64,000 bases of DNA from Fimbriimonadia bacterium (GCA_030430755.1 JAUIKO010000001.1:124001-188000), one strand, 5' to 3'; counted from the stretch's first letter, positions 1 through 9,643 are shown. Numbers and translations: made by a program. Notes: generated by a model from the letters alone, not told the origin.

Positions 1-1
1 A

Positions 2-244
2 TTAGTAGAAGGTTTACTTCAGGGTGTTGTGGGTGGAATAATAGCGTCCGTATTCTTATTTTTTAGCTATTATAGTATGATCGAATTGTTTCAATCTATA
101 TTTAATTCTTGGCATATGGATCGAGCAGAGCACATGATCGCTGGCCTATCTATTACAGGAATGGGTGGACTATTTGGTTTTACCTGTTCTTTTATAGCAG
201 TAAATGAGTCGAAAAAAAGGTTGTCTGTTACAGGTAAAAACTAA
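2..244 (+). CDS. ftsX: FtsX-type division permease, C-terminal end (5' truncated by window)
   Basis: The frame is open from base 2 and ends at the TAA at 242-244, giving the last 80 residues of a longer protein. It begins LVEGLLQGVVGG, the conserved cytoplasmic/membrane segment that precedes the last transmembrane helices of FtsX, followed by two hydrophobic spans. FtsX is the membrane subunit of the FtsE/FtsX ABC-type complex that couples septum formation to peptidoglycan hydrolase activation. A GTG at 29 could be read as a start but lies inside the conserved motif, so the gene must begin upstream of the window. The stop overlaps the ATG of the next gene (TAATG), and that gene encodes an EnvC-like peptidase, the usual partner of FtsX. 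This context supports the call strongly. Confidence 0.82.
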   Translation, partial: LVEGLLQGVVGGIIASVFLFFSYYSMIELFQSIFNSWHMDRAEHMIAGLSITGMGGLFGFTCSFIAVNESKKRLSVTGKN

Positions 245-1575
245 TGAAAGATTTTTTAAATTTTTTTATATTTATTCGAAATTATATAAATTTATTTTTC
301 ATTTTAGTTTTATTTGGGGTTTTTAATCATGTTATTGCTGTCAAGCAAGCAAAAGGAACTGGCAAAAAAGTAGTTTATTCAAGGAATAAAAAAAAGAGAT
401 CATCGACTCACTCTAAAACAAAAAAAAATAGAGTTAGAAGAAAACAGAATGTTACTCAACCGAGAAAATCTGAGCATGAAAAACTGTTAGATGCTTTATC
501 CGTAGATGATCCTAATTATCAGAAATTAACAGGAAACTTGAAGGATATAGATGCTGAAAAAAAGAAAATAGCTCAGAATTTAAGAAGTGCAAGAAGAGAT
601 GTAACCAAAACAAAGAATGATTTATATCAAGTAGATGCTAAGCTGAATAGAATTTCTCAGGCTCTAGGACAGACGACTAAACGATTAAAACAGAACAGAA
701 AAGAGCAGATCAATATAGCAAATAAACTGAAAGAGGTTACTAAACAGTATAAAGAAAACCAAGAAAAGGTTCGTATCCGAATTAAACAGATTTACAAACA
801 GAGTGGACACTCTGCTCTTGGATTACTTATTACCTCATCAAATATTGGTGAGCTAGCTTCTAAAAAAGCGATTTTAGAACGGGTGGCTTCAAAAGATAGA
901 GCGTTGTTTAATGAGTGTGCTAATCTAAAAAATGAATTAGAAGCAAGTCAAAAAAAACAGAAAGAACTCTCTGAGCAAATAACTCAGCTTATAGAGGAGA
1001 ATAAAACTCAACAAGAAAGAATGGTTTTGGTGCGTGATGAAAAAAATACGTGGCTGAAAAGTCTTTTACAAAAAAAAGATGAATTAGAAACAAAACATCA
1101 AGAATTAGATGCCGAGAGCAACAGTATCGCAAATCAGATTAGAGAATTTCAAAAAGAGCATTTAAATAATAAATCTGAGAATCCAGTTCATGAAGGTAAA
1201 TTTATTCTTCCAGTGAAAGGAAGACTTTCGAGTAAATTTGGATATCGTAGACATCCTATTTTGAAACGCAGAAAGCTCCATAATGGACAGGATATTGCTG
1301 CTCCACATGGTACATCTATATACGCAGCAGGAGATGGTATTGTTATTAGTTCTAGTTATAGAAGAGGTTATGGTAATACAGTCTTGGTTGATCACGGTAA
1401 GGGAATGACTACTCTTTATGCACACTGTTCTCAATTAATTGTTTCTGCTGGTGAGCATGTAAAACAAGGGCAGAAAATTGCTGCTGTCGGAACGACTGGT
1501 TTATCTACAGGACCTCATTTGCATTTTGAAATTCGTGTACATGGAAAACCTGTTGATCCCATGAGGTATTTATAG
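244..1575 (+). CDS. envC: EnvC-like M23 peptidase / murein hydrolase activator
   Basis: 443 residues. A hydrophobic N-terminal segment (about residues 7-33) acts as signal or anchor. A lysine/arginine-rich stretch and a long coiled coil (about 80-300) follow, then a C-terminal LytM/M23 domain (about 320-443). This is the EnvC architecture, in which the coiled coil docks on the FtsX periplasmic loop. E. coli EnvC has a degenerate LytM domain, but here the zinc and catalytic positions look complete: H346 and D350 (HNGQD), H394 (YAH), and H425/H427 (HLH). The protein may therefore cut peptidoglycan cross-links itself rather than only activate amidases. It is translationally coupled to ftsX by a 1-nt overlap, and mutY follows after 8 nt. 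Confidence 0.85.
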   Translation: MKDFLNFFIFIRNYINLFFILVLFGVFNHVIAVKQAKGTGKKVVYSRNKKKRSSTHSKTKKNRVRRKQNVTQPRKSEHEKLLDALSVDDPNYQKLTGNLKDIDAEKKKIAQNLRSARRDVTKTKNDLYQVDAKLNRISQALGQTTKRLKQNRKEQINIANKLKEVTKQYKENQEKVRIRIKQIYKQSGHSALGLLITSSNIGELASKKAILERVASKDRALFNECANLKNELEASQKKQKELSEQITQLIEENKTQQERMVLVRDEKNTWLKSLLQKKDELETKHQELDAESNSIANQIREFQKEHLNNKSENPVHEGKFILPVKGRLSSKFGYRRHPILKRRKLHNGQDIAAPHGTSIYAAGDGIVISSSYRRGYGNTVLVDHGKGMTTLYAHCSQLIVSAGEHVKQGQKIAAVGTTGLSTGPHLHFEIRVHGKPVDPMRYL

Positions 1576-1583
1576 GAATATTT

Positions 1584-2606
1584 ATGCAAACAGATTTCTC
1601 TGCTAATATTCTTTTAGATTGGTACAGAAAAAATCGCAGAGATTTACCCTGGAGAAACTATGCAGATCCGTATGTAATTCTCATTAGTGAGGTGATGCTC
1701 CAGCAAACTCAAGTGAGTACAGTGATACCGTATTTTGAAAAATGGATTCAGAGGTTTCCAGATTTTGAATCTCTTTCTAAAGCTACAGAGCAAGAAGTGT
1801 TTCAGTACTGGCAAGGCTTAGGGTATTACCGTAGAGCTAAAATGCTACACCATCTTTCAAAAATAGTGGCTAATAATCATATTCCTGTTTGTTATAGTGA
1901 TTGGATTAAACTACCAGGGATTGGACCTTATACAGCTGCAGCCGTATCTGCCATTGCGTATAAGCAGTATGAAGCTGCTGTAGATACAAATATTCGTAGA
2001 GTTTTTCAAAGAGTATTTTATCAACAGGAACACAACCTTTCCGATAAAGATATTGTGGATTTATCCAAGAAGATGATGAGAGGGCATTGTCCATCTGAAT
2101 GGAATCAAGCAATAATGGAATTAGGTGCTTTAATATGTTCTTCTAAAAATCCAAAGTGTGAAATTTGTCCACTATTTGATAAGTGTTGTTATGCATCTCA
2201 GATCGATTGTTCTGAGAGAACAAAAGTGGATCTTCCCAAAATTACTTATCAGGAACTACCACAAATCATATATATTCCTGTTTATCAGAAGAGTATAGGA
2301 TTCTTAAAAAATAATAAAAGTCGATGGTGGAAAGGGCTCTATGTATTACCCCATGAAGATCAGCTGTATGACTCGCTTCCTACAGATCCGGAGGTTTTTA
2401 ATTTAGCCACAAAATTACAGAGTTTACAGATTTCTTATAGCGTAACGAAATATCGAGTGAAAGCTGAGTGTTGTATCTATCATTTTAATGAAAAGATAGA
2501 CGAGTTTATTTGGGTGCCTTTTAGTCGTTTACTAGAAACTCCAATCCCAAATCCAATGAGGAAATTAATAATGAGGTTTAAAAATAAAAATGTGTATTTA
2601 TTCTGA
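1584..2606 (+). CDS. mutY: A/G-specific adenine DNA glycosylase MutY
   Basis: 340 residues, a normal MutY length. It removes adenine mispaired with 8-oxoguanine in base excision repair. The helix-hairpin-helix core is clear (LPGIGPYTAAAV). The catalytic Glu is in SEVMLQQTQV and the catalytic Asp in VDTNIRRV. The [4Fe-4S] loop has the exact Cys-x6-Cys-x2-Cys-x5-Cys spacing (ICSSKNPKCEICPLFDKC). The C-terminal part (about 225-340) is the NUDIX-like 8-oxoG recognition domain, with WWKGLYVLP. An AGGA ribosome site lies upstream of the ATG. The 3' end overlaps the start of rsmG by 17 nt, so the two are probably co-translated. Confidence 0.95.
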   Translation: MQTDFSANILLDWYRKNRRDLPWRNYADPYVILISEVMLQQTQVSTVIPYFEKWIQRFPDFESLSKATEQEVFQYWQGLGYYRRAKMLHHLSKIVANNHIPVCYSDWIKLPGIGPYTAAAVSAIAYKQYEAAVDTNIRRVFQRVFYQQEHNLSDKDIVDLSKKMMRGHCPSEWNQAIMELGALICSSKNPKCEICPLFDKCCYASQIDCSERTKVDLPKITYQELPQIIYIPVYQKSIGFLKNNKSRWWKGLYVLPHEDQLYDSLPTDPEVFNLATKLQSLQISYSVTKYRVKAECCIYHFNEKIDEFIWVPFSRLLETPIPNPMRKLIMRFKNKNVYLF

Positions 2607-3288
2607 TAAAGATGTAGAGTATTTAAAAAATCAAAATATTAAATTAACCGAAAATCAGTTAGAAGGGATCGTGCAATTTTGCGATAACTTTTATCAGGTG
2701 AATAGTACTAAAAATTTAACAACGATTCCTAGAAATGAATTTTTTGTTAAACATTTTATTGATTCTATTCTGATACAAAAATGGATACCAGAAAAGAGTA
2801 AAGTTTTAGATATTGGATGTGGTCCAGGCTTTCCTGCATGGCCTTTAGCATATGTAAGATCAGATATTCATGTAACGGGGTTAGATAGTTCTCAGAAAAT
2901 GTTAGGTTTTTTAGAAACTCAGAAGTTAGATAATTTAACAACATATTTAGGGAGAGCTGAGGAGTATGGCAAAGGTACACGTGGTAAAGGTAGAGGAGCA
3001 TTTGATGTTGTTACTGGAAGAGCTGTTGCACCTTTTAAAATACAAGCAGAAATCAGTGCTCCCTTCTTAAAGAAAGGAGGATTATGGATTCCTTTGAGAA
3101 CTATTCATGAAAAAGAAGCAATCGAACAGATAGATTTCGGATTTCTTGGTTTAGAATTACGGAATGTTGAGCAGGTTAAATTGCCGTTTGATGAGATTAT
3201 TCGATTGTTTCCTGTGTATGAAAAGGTTTCTAAAACTCCTGGTATTTATCCAAGATCTTGGAGCAGTATAAAGAAGGATTCTGTTTAA
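2590..3288 (+). CDS. rsmG: 16S rRNA (guanine527-N7)-methyltransferase RsmG (GidB)
   Basis: 232 residues. It transfers a methyl group from S-adenosylmethionine to G527 of 16S rRNA. The Rossmann-fold SAM-binding motif is VLDIGCGPGFPAWPLA at about residues 73-88, followed by an acidic end of beta-2 (TGLDSS). GRAVAPF matches the conserved GRAVA motif of the family. The N-terminal part carries the usual NLTTI segment before the methyltransferase core. The start overlaps the mutY 3' end, which fits translational coupling. No obvious hairpin terminator is seen in the 138 nt downstream. Confidence 0.92.
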   Translation: MCIYSDKDVEYLKNQNIKLTENQLEGIVQFCDNFYQVNSTKNLTTIPRNEFFVKHFIDSILIQKWIPEKSKVLDIGCGPGFPAWPLAYVRSDIHVTGLDSSQKMLGFLETQKLDNLTTYLGRAEEYGKGTRGKGRGAFDVVTGRAVAPFKIQAEISAPFLKKGGLWIPLRTIHEKEAIEQIDFGFLGLELRNVEQVKLPFDEIIRLFPVYEKVSKTPGIYPRSWSSIKKDSV

Positions 3289-3426
3289 TATCATCAGTGA
3301 ATTTGACTATTGTGAATCATAGACCAATAGGTATTTTCAAGAAAAGAGAGAGTAAACTAGTTTTATTAGGATTTAATTTATAATAAGCTGAATTTTCAGC
3401 GTTGTTATGTATTTAATGTTTAAAAT

Positions 3427-5229
3427 ATGAGCTCATTAGAATCAACAAAACAGAAAAAATCAGGGAATACTTCGCCTGAATCTAGCCATCAATTAATTGT
3501 AAATTGCTGCCAGCGGGAAACTTGTATTGCGACCATGGAAGGTGGGCGATTAGTAGAATATAGAGTTGAAAGGGAAGAAAGGGTTGTCGGTAGTATTTTT
3601 AAAGGGATTGTTCAAAACGTACTTCCAGGAATGGATGCTGCATTTGTTGATATCGGTTTAGAAAAAAATGCTTTTCTTTATGTTGCAGATATTCTTCCTG
3701 AAGAAAATTCTGATGCAAGTAGTTCTATATCTCTCCAGAAGAGGAGTGAACTTAGAAGAAGAAATATTAAAGATTTGTTGAAACCAGGTCAAGAGATCAT
3801 GGTGCAGGTTATTAAAGGGCCAAGAGGAACAAAAGGAGCAAGGGTTACAACTCGTGTTAATATTCCTGGAAGATATGTGGTATTAGTTCCAGATGGTGAT
3901 CATGTAGCAGTTAGTAGAAATATTGAATCTAAATTAGACCGTGATAAGTACAAAAAAATCGGTGAAATTATCAGACCAGAAGGTCACGGAATTATTATTT
4001 TAGCTGAATGTGAATTTGCAACAAAACAGAAACTACAAGCCGAAATGAAATTTCTAAAATCGACTTGGAATAAAGTATTTGAAGATTCTAAAAAACAGAA
4101 AGCTCCTGCATGTATATATAGAGATCAGACACTTTTATATCGAACACTTAGAGAAGTTTTTAGTGATGAAGTTGATAAATTTATTATCGATGATCCAGAT
4201 GAATATGAAAAAGTTCATCTTGTTGCAAATGCATTGTCACCAGGAATGAAGGATAAGATTTATCTCTACGATAAAAAGATACCCATTTTTGACTATTATA
4301 AAATAGAAAAAGATTTAGAGCACATAATGTCCAATAAAATTTGGTTAAAATCAGGTGCTTATCTTATAATTGATGAAATGGAAGCTCTTACTGCTATTGA
4401 TGTAAATACTGGAAAACAAATTGGTAGTACTTCGTTAAGTGATACGATTTTAAGAACGAATATGGAAGCGGCAGATGAAATATCGAGGCAATTACGCTTG
4501 AGAGATATGGGTGGGATCATTGTTATCGATTTTATAGATATGGATGATGCCGATGAGAGAAAGCAGCTTCTAGAATATTTTAAATCGAGGTTAACAGGAG
4601 ATAAGGCCAGGACAAGAGTTGGAAAAATATCTTCACTCGGACTTCTAGAAATTACAAGAAAACGAACATCTGAATCTATTTCTGAAATATTGATGAATAC
4701 CTGTACTAAATGTAATGGACGAGGTAGAGTGCCTTCCACAGAAACCGTTGCGTTATGGATTGAAAGAGATATGCATAGATTACTTCATGAAGAAGGTGAT
4801 GCCTTTTATGTAGAATGTAATCCAGAAGTGCTTGAGTGCTTTATAAATTCTGATTATGAAAATGTTGAATCTTTAGAACATAAGTTTAGCAGAGGTATAT
4901 ATCTACGTGCAAATCCAGATATACAGATTCAAGATTATCGTATAGTTACTGGGTTTATTTCAGAATTTGATAAGAAATATTTACCATATAGAAGATCACA
5001 GGTTATCGAATGTTATTTAAAGCAAATCGGTACAGATACACCACAGAAGTTAATTTGCTGGACATCTAACGGATACTGTATTGAACTTAATGAAGGGTAT
5101 GAGTATTCTGGAGAAAGAGTAAGAGTTTGTTTGAAAGATTTAAGAAGATCATATGCAAAGGCAGAGCTTTTACATCCTGTGAATTATGATACGGATAGTG
5201 ATCCATCAAACAACGTTTTAACCATGTAA
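3427..5229 (+). CDS. rng: Ribonuclease E/G family endoribonuclease
   Basis: 600 residues. This is an RNase E/G family endonuclease for single-stranded RNA, used in rRNA processing and mRNA turnover. Visible parts in order: an S1 RNA-binding domain near residues 40-125 (VVGSIFKGIVQNVLPGMDAA), the conserved TTRVNIPGRYVVLVP segment, and the catalytic DNase-I-like region with metal-binding aspartates in AIDVNTGK and IVIDFIDMDD. The Zn-link cysteines are in NTCTKCNGRGR. There is no long disordered C-terminal scaffold as in E. coli RNase E. The length lies between RNase G (about 490) and full RNase E, so calling it G or E is uncertain while the family is not. It converges on the rluB gene, leaving only 25 nt between stops. 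Confidence 0.9.
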   Translation: MSSLESTKQKKSGNTSPESSHQLIVNCCQRETCIATMEGGRLVEYRVEREERVVGSIFKGIVQNVLPGMDAAFVDIGLEKNAFLYVADILPEENSDASSSISLQKRSELRRRNIKDLLKPGQEIMVQVIKGPRGTKGARVTTRVNIPGRYVVLVPDGDHVAVSRNIESKLDRDKYKKIGEIIRPEGHGIIILAECEFATKQKLQAEMKFLKSTWNKVFEDSKKQKAPACIYRDQTLLYRTLREVFSDEVDKFIIDDPDEYEKVHLVANALSPGMKDKIYLYDKKIPIFDYYKIEKDLEHIMSNKIWLKSGAYLIIDEMEALTAIDVNTGKQIGSTSLSDTILRTNMEAADEISRQLRLRDMGGIIVIDFIDMDDADERKQLLEYFKSRLTGDKARTRVGKISSLGLLEITRKRTSESISEILMNTCTKCNGRGRVPSTETVALWIERDMHRLLHEEGDAFYVECNPEVLECFINSDYENVESLEHKFSRGIYLRANPDIQIQDYRIVTGFISEFDKKYLPYRRSQVIECYLKQIGTDTPQKLICWTSNGYCIELNEGYEYSGERVRVCLKDLRRSYAKAELLHPVNYDTDSDPSNNVLTM

Positions 5230-5254
5230 TAAAGGAGTATGTAACCCTCCTCTA

Positions 5255-6016
5255 TTACCTTTCAAGTAGTTGAATAAGCATATCACACTCAGGTTTTGTT
5301 AACATTCTACATGTTCCAACTTTTAGTTTATCTAGTTCGATAGGGCCCATTCTAATTCTTTTAAGTTTTTTAACTGGAAATCCAGTATAAAGACACATTT
5401 TTTTCACTTGATGTTTTCTACCTTCTGAAATAGTTAAATGAATAGTGGATTTTTCATTTTGTTCATCAACGTGAATAACTTTTACATTAGCGGGTTTAGT
5501 CTTAACACCATCAAGTAAAATGCCTGATTCTAGTTTTTTTATGGCTTTGCTATGAATGCATCCTTTAAGTTGAGCTACATATTCTTTTTCAATATGATGT
5601 TTTGGGTGAAGAAGTTTATTGATTAAGTTTCCATCATTTGTAAATATAATCAATCCTTCTGTGTCTTTATCGAGCCTACCTACTGGTTTTAATTGCATTC
5701 CTAAATCTGGTAATAAGGAAGAGACATTTAAACGATTAAATGGGTCCGATAATGTTGTAATGTAACCTTTTGGTTTATTCATTACTAGATAGACTTTTCG
5801 TGCTGCGCTAATGGTTTTTCCATCAACCGAAACAGTATCTTCCTCTGATACTTGTGTGCCTAAAGTTGTGATGAGAGAACCATTTACTTTAACTCTCCCT
5901 TCTACAATAAGCTGTTCAGCGTGTCTTCTGCTGCAGTATCCAGATTTTGCAATTCTTTTTTGCAGTCTTTCTCTAGGAATTTGGATAGAATTTGAATCTT
6001 CTGTTTTATCTGTCAC
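5255..6016 (-). CDS. rluB: 23S rRNA-type pseudouridine synthase, RluB/RsuA family
   Basis: 253 residues. It isomerises a specific uridine to pseudouridine in rRNA. The N-terminal S4 RNA-binding domain is at about residues 14-75 (RLQKRIAKSGYCSRRHAEQL). The catalytic aspartate sits in VGRLDKDTEGLIIFTNDG, the signature of the RsuA/RluB/RluE/RluF group, and the C-terminal motif EGRKHQVKKM is also typical. RluB (U2605) is the most common member of this size, but RluF or RsuA specificity cannot be excluded by eye. Its start overlaps the 3' end of the upstream D,D-carboxypeptidase gene by 4 nt, so the two form an operon. Confidence 0.86.
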   Translation of the reverse strand: MTDKTEDSNSIQIPRERLQKRIAKSGYCSRRHAEQLIVEGRVKVNGSLITTLGTQVSEEDTVSVDGKTISAARKVYLVMNKPKGYITTLSDPFNRLNVSSLLPDLGMQLKPVGRLDKDTEGLIIFTNDGNLINKLLHPKHHIEKEYVAQLKGCIHSKAIKKLESGILLDGVKTKPANVKVIHVDEQNEKSTIHLTISEGRKHQVKKMCLYTGFPVKKLKRIRMGPIELDKLKVGTCRMLTKPECDMLIQLLER

Positions 6017-7272
6017 ACTATAGTTGTACCGCTTTTTACTCTTTTTCTTCTTATGTTATAAATTCCACTACTAATGAGAAAGAACATAGAAAAAAGAGAT
6101 CCTTGAAATATTTGGGGTATGACTTTATCAATGGGGAATGAGGTTTGTTTTAGACAAGTTTCTTTACTGATTAATGGATATGTTGAAGTATATCCAGAAG
6201 AGTCTATGATTTCTAGCAATCCGACCTGAGAGTTTTTGGATATAGGAGCTGATAAGAATGAAGGAATTATAATATTTTTTTTATAAATAAACTTCTCATT
6301 CTTATTACACGGTATGGATATCAATTCTTTTGTACCTACTTGAATATCCATTTTTTTCCCATTTTCAACAGGAACAGATTGAATGTTTGAGTTAGAAGGA
6401 TACAGATGATGAAAAGTAAAGTTTTCAAATGTCCAGTCAAGAAGATTTTCATGATCTTGAACCCAGTTTTCGCTATGAAGGATGACAGTAATGATATGAT
6501 CATTATTTCTGTTAACACTTCCTACGTAACATTTGCCGGCTTGACGTGTATAGCCAGTTTTAACACCATTTGCTGTTGGATCTTTTCTAAGCCATTTGTT
6601 TTTATTTCGTAAAAAGGTTTTGCTTAAAGGATTTTCTCTGAAGATTTTTGCTTTTTGCAACGAGACCACATTTTTTAGTTCATTGTTTTTCATTGCCTCT
6701 TTAGCAATAAGAGCTAAATCATAGGCTGTAGTGTAATGATTTTTGTGGTGAAGTCCATGAGGGTTTTCAAAATGGGTGTTTGTGCAACCGAACTGTTTTG
6801 CTTTATGATTCATTAAAGCGGAAAATGCATCTGTAGATTTACTTATATGGATTGCAGCTGCATAGGCGGCATCATTTGCACTTGATAACATGATGGATTT
6901 GAGTAGGTCATGAGAGCGGATCTTTTCTCCAGGTGAAAGATAGATACTGCATTCTCCCACACTGTTTATGTCATTGGGTGCTGTGATTATTTCGTCTGGG
7001 TGCGTATGTTCTAGGAGGAGTAGAGCGGTTAATATTTTAGTCGTACTTGCAGGGTATCTTTGCGTCTGTAGATTTCTTTGCCATAATATCTTTCCGCTCT
7101 GTGCATGCATAATACAAGCAGATTTAGCAGATATTTGAGGTTCATTTATTTGTGACCAAGTAGAGTGTGTAGAAATAAATAGTATTGAGGATAATAAAAT
7201 TCTTATAGAAGTTAAAGGAAGGTTTAGTATTAGAAGATGTTTATGAATGATATGAGTATATTTAGATAGCAT
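6013..7272 (-). CDS. D-alanyl-D-alanine carboxypeptidase (PBP5/DacA family)
   Basis: 419 residues. It trims the terminal D-Ala from peptidoglycan stem peptides in the periplasm. All three serine-peptidase S11 motifs are visible: SxxK as PASTTKILTA (catalytic Ser), SxN as SSANDAAYAAA, and KTG as NGVKTGYTRQAG. An N-terminal hydrophobic export segment (about 15-40) is present. The C-terminus has a second hydrophobic stretch (SLFSMFFLISSGIYNI) followed by RRKR, a membrane anchor instead of the amphipathic helix of E. coli PBP5. The rluB homologue follows with a 4-nt overlap. Confidence 0.92.
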   Translation of the reverse strand: MLSKYTHIIHKHLLILNLPLTSIRILLSSILFISTHSTWSQINEPQISAKSACIMHAQSGKILWQRNLQTQRYPASTTKILTALLLLEHTHPDEIITAPNDINSVGECSIYLSPGEKIRSHDLLKSIMLSSANDAAYAAAIHISKSTDAFSALMNHKAKQFGCTNTHFENPHGLHHKNHYTTAYDLALIAKEAMKNNELKNVVSLQKAKIFRENPLSKTFLRNKNKWLRKDPTANGVKTGYTRQAGKCYVGSVNRNNDHIITVILHSENWVQDHENLLDWTFENFTFHHLYPSNSNIQSVPVENGKKMDIQVGTKELISIPCNKNEKFIYKKNIIIPSFLSAPISKNSQVGLLEIIDSSGYTSTYPLISKETCLKQTSFPIDKVIPQIFQGSLFSMFFLISSGIYNIRRKRVKSGTTIV

Positions 7273-7465
7273 AATATTTAGAAGATGAGAAATATCGCTT
7301 GAATAAATAAATTTTACCTCTTAGAAATGGATGGAGAATACTGATAGGAATATAGGCTTATTGTTTTAATGATGGATGCATCTTGCTGGAGTGTTGATAT
7401 CTGTAATGGTGAATTGAATTGGATGAGAATAGATACTTATTATATTTTTAAGCATATAGAGATTT

Positions 7466-9643
7466 CTATATGCTTAAAGCAGATTCAAATTTGTTTAAGA
7501 AATGGTTTACATAAGATCCGTTTACCATGCATGTTTTCAATTCTTTTATATTTAAATCATTTATTGTATGAACATTTTTTAGAATTTCTTTATTTTTATC
7601 AATGATGGATTGAAATGGTGGGTAGGAGCAGATCGCTTGAGTGTTTTTAAAGGTACTTAAGATAGTGGAAAAAAGTGCTTCATGATTACAAGATGCTGCC
7701 ATGATAATATAATTATTTAAACAAGGTGTATGGTTGGGTTGATGTTTTAAACATAGATTATAAATTTCAAAAACTAAATTTTCACTAACTTGTGGATCTT
7801 TTAGAATAGATGTTCCTAAATCGAAGTACGCATTTGCTAAATCATCAGAACTCCTTTGATCATGTTCTAAGAGTTCTGGGTAAAAATCTAGAATAGTGTA
7901 GGAATGAAAAATATCTGTTTTAATTTGTTGACATTCTTGAACTTTGAAACTAGTGTTGCATTTGTGTGACGAACTTTCAGCATGCTGTCGATAGACAGTT
8001 AACGGTTCATCTAAATAGTAGTAATTTAAAAATTTTGCACTTCTTAACCAGAAATCATAGTCTGATGCAAATCCTGTCTGAAACCCTCCCATTTTCTCAA
8101 TAGAAGACCTTTTCATCATGACGGTAGGAAATACAATTGGGTTTACAAGAAAGAAATTTCTAAGTATATTCTTAGAATTAAATGAGATAGGATAAAAATC
8201 CGACCTTTTTTGATGGAGCTGGATATTGTCTTCTTCCATCATGTACGCATCCGTAAAGCAGATATCTACACTAGGATCATGGTTGAACACCTGAACTTGC
8301 TTCTCAATCTTTTCTGGAAGCATAATATCATCACTATCGATAAAGAGAACGTATTCAGAATCTGTAAGCTCTAAAGATGTTTTAATGAGTGTATCGAAGT
8401 GGTTGAGGTCTGCTCCGATATTCTCCTGATAGTGGTATCTAACTTTTGGATCATGATGGTATTTTTGAATAATTTTGGCAGTATTGTCCGTAGATCCATC
8501 ATCGAGAATAAATAATTCAAAATCTTGAAATGTCTGATTTAATATAGATTGAATACACTCATCGATATATTTTTCGCAGTTATATACTCTACAGATGATT
8601 GTTATTTTATTTTTATGAGATGTGTTTGTAAAGAGATTCTTTCTTTCAGGAATGGATACTTTCTTTTTATGATCTGGTATTGCTTCTGAAATTTGTTTTA
8701 AAAGCTGACACCATCTTTCTTCTGTGTTGAAAGAAGTCCTGATCGTTTGATGTAGAAACTCTGCAGTTTGATTTCTTTGCTGAGAATTATTTAAATAAAA
8801 AGTAACTTTGGTGATGAGATCTTCTATGTTTGTGTATGATATTTTGTTTGATGCTTCTCCGAAGAGTTCTTTCTTTTTTTCATTTTCTGGTGAAAGTACG
8901 AAAGCTTTAGCAGAGCATGCTTGAATAAATCTAGCACTAAATTCAGGTTCTGTCTGATCTTCTGGATCCCATGCTAAATCAAGTATGATCTTTGACTTCC
9001 CAATGATCTCCATCTGTTTTTCATGTATTTTATATCCTTGGATATAGGGTGTCAATGATAGATCTTCATGCCATCCCATGCCAAAGATGTTTAACTTGAT
9101 CCCTGATTGAATCATCATTTGTAGGATTTTCGCTCTATATTCAGATCGATTTCCAATGAAAACTACATCATAATCTTTTTGGGTATCGTTTGTTTGATGG
9201 ATAAATGATTGTGCAGGGAGATGGGGTAAATAGAAAGTATTTGTGAATCCAACTTTTTGTGCATTGTCACACATCGTAAAACTACTATTAATACAGATAT
9301 CATAAAGTCCAATCGTTCCATATTCAAAACAAGTTGCCTTGAGAGGATCCGATAAGTATCCTATTGTGGTTATAGGGAAATCATCTCTAAGGTCAGCTAA
9401 TAGCCTAGGTTGAAGTTCGTTATCCATTCTAGCATGAATAAGAATATCGGGGTTAGTATTAGCTATCGTGTGAAATAAATTTGCTTCCATCCCAGATCTG
9501 CCATACTTGTTGCTCTGTTCCATGCTGTCAAAATCTATGACTTCTGAAACATGCTGTATAAGAGGATATCTAAAATTTCGATATCCCCAAGCTCCTAAAC
9601 CTTCTTGCTTATCATATCCTGGTGAAACGAGTAATACTTTCAT
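7466..9643 (-). CDS. Two-domain glycosyltransferase: CgeB-like GT fused to a GT2 domain
   Basis: 725 residues, apparently two glycosyltransferases in one chain. The N-terminal ~330 residues resemble the CgeB/GT-B type protein (starting MKVLLVSPGYDKQ; DVVFIGNRSEYR; a conserved LDLAWDPEDQTEPEFSARF segment where spore/capsule CgeB proteins have their nucleotide-sugar site). From about residue 345 a family-2 GT-A domain begins (ITIICRVYNCEKYIDECIQS) with DDGSTDNT and the metal-binding DSDD motif. The last ~150 residues are helical and may form a TPR-like or dimerisation region. It lies upstream of the carboxypeptidase gene on the same strand, 193 nt away. The substrate is unknown; cell-surface glycan or flagellin glycosylation are possibilities. 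Confidence 0.82.
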   Translation of the reverse strand: MKVLLVSPGYDKQEGLGAWGYRNFRYPLIQHVSEVIDFDSMEQSNKYGRSGMEANLFHTIANTNPDILIHARMDNELQPRLLADLRDDFPITTIGYLSDPLKATCFEYGTIGLYDICINSSFTMCDNAQKVGFTNTFYLPHLPAQSFIHQTNDTQKDYDVVFIGNRSEYRAKILQMMIQSGIKLNIFGMGWHEDLSLTPYIQGYKIHEKQMEIIGKSKIILDLAWDPEDQTEPEFSARFIQACSAKAFVLSPENEKKKELFGEASNKISYTNIEDLITKVTFYLNNSQQRNQTAEFLHQTIRTSFNTEERWCQLLKQISEAIPDHKKKVSIPERKNLFTNTSHKNKITIICRVYNCEKYIDECIQSILNQTFQDFELFILDDGSTDNTAKIIQKYHHDPKVRYHYQENIGADLNHFDTLIKTSLELTDSEYVLFIDSDDIMLPEKIEKQVQVFNHDPSVDICFTDAYMMEEDNIQLHQKRSDFYPISFNSKNILRNFFLVNPIVFPTVMMKRSSIEKMGGFQTGFASDYDFWLRSAKFLNYYYLDEPLTVYRQHAESSSHKCNTSFKVQECQQIKTDIFHSYTILDFYPELLEHDQRSSDDLANAYFDLGTSILKDPQVSENLVFEIYNLCLKHQPNHTPCLNNYIIMAASCNHEALFSTILSTFKNTQAICSYPPFQSIIDKNKEILKNVHTINDLNIKELKTCMVNGSYVNHFLNKFESALSI

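Noticed and set aside
3303-3340. TTGACT as a -35 box for the RNase E/G gene
   Set aside because: No acceptable -10 box at 16-19 bp; the TATAAT at about 3380 has no matching -35 element.
4359-4739. 126-codon open frame antisense to the RNase E/G gene
   Set aside because: It lies fully inside a strongly conserved coding region, and its composition is that of a reverse-complement shadow.
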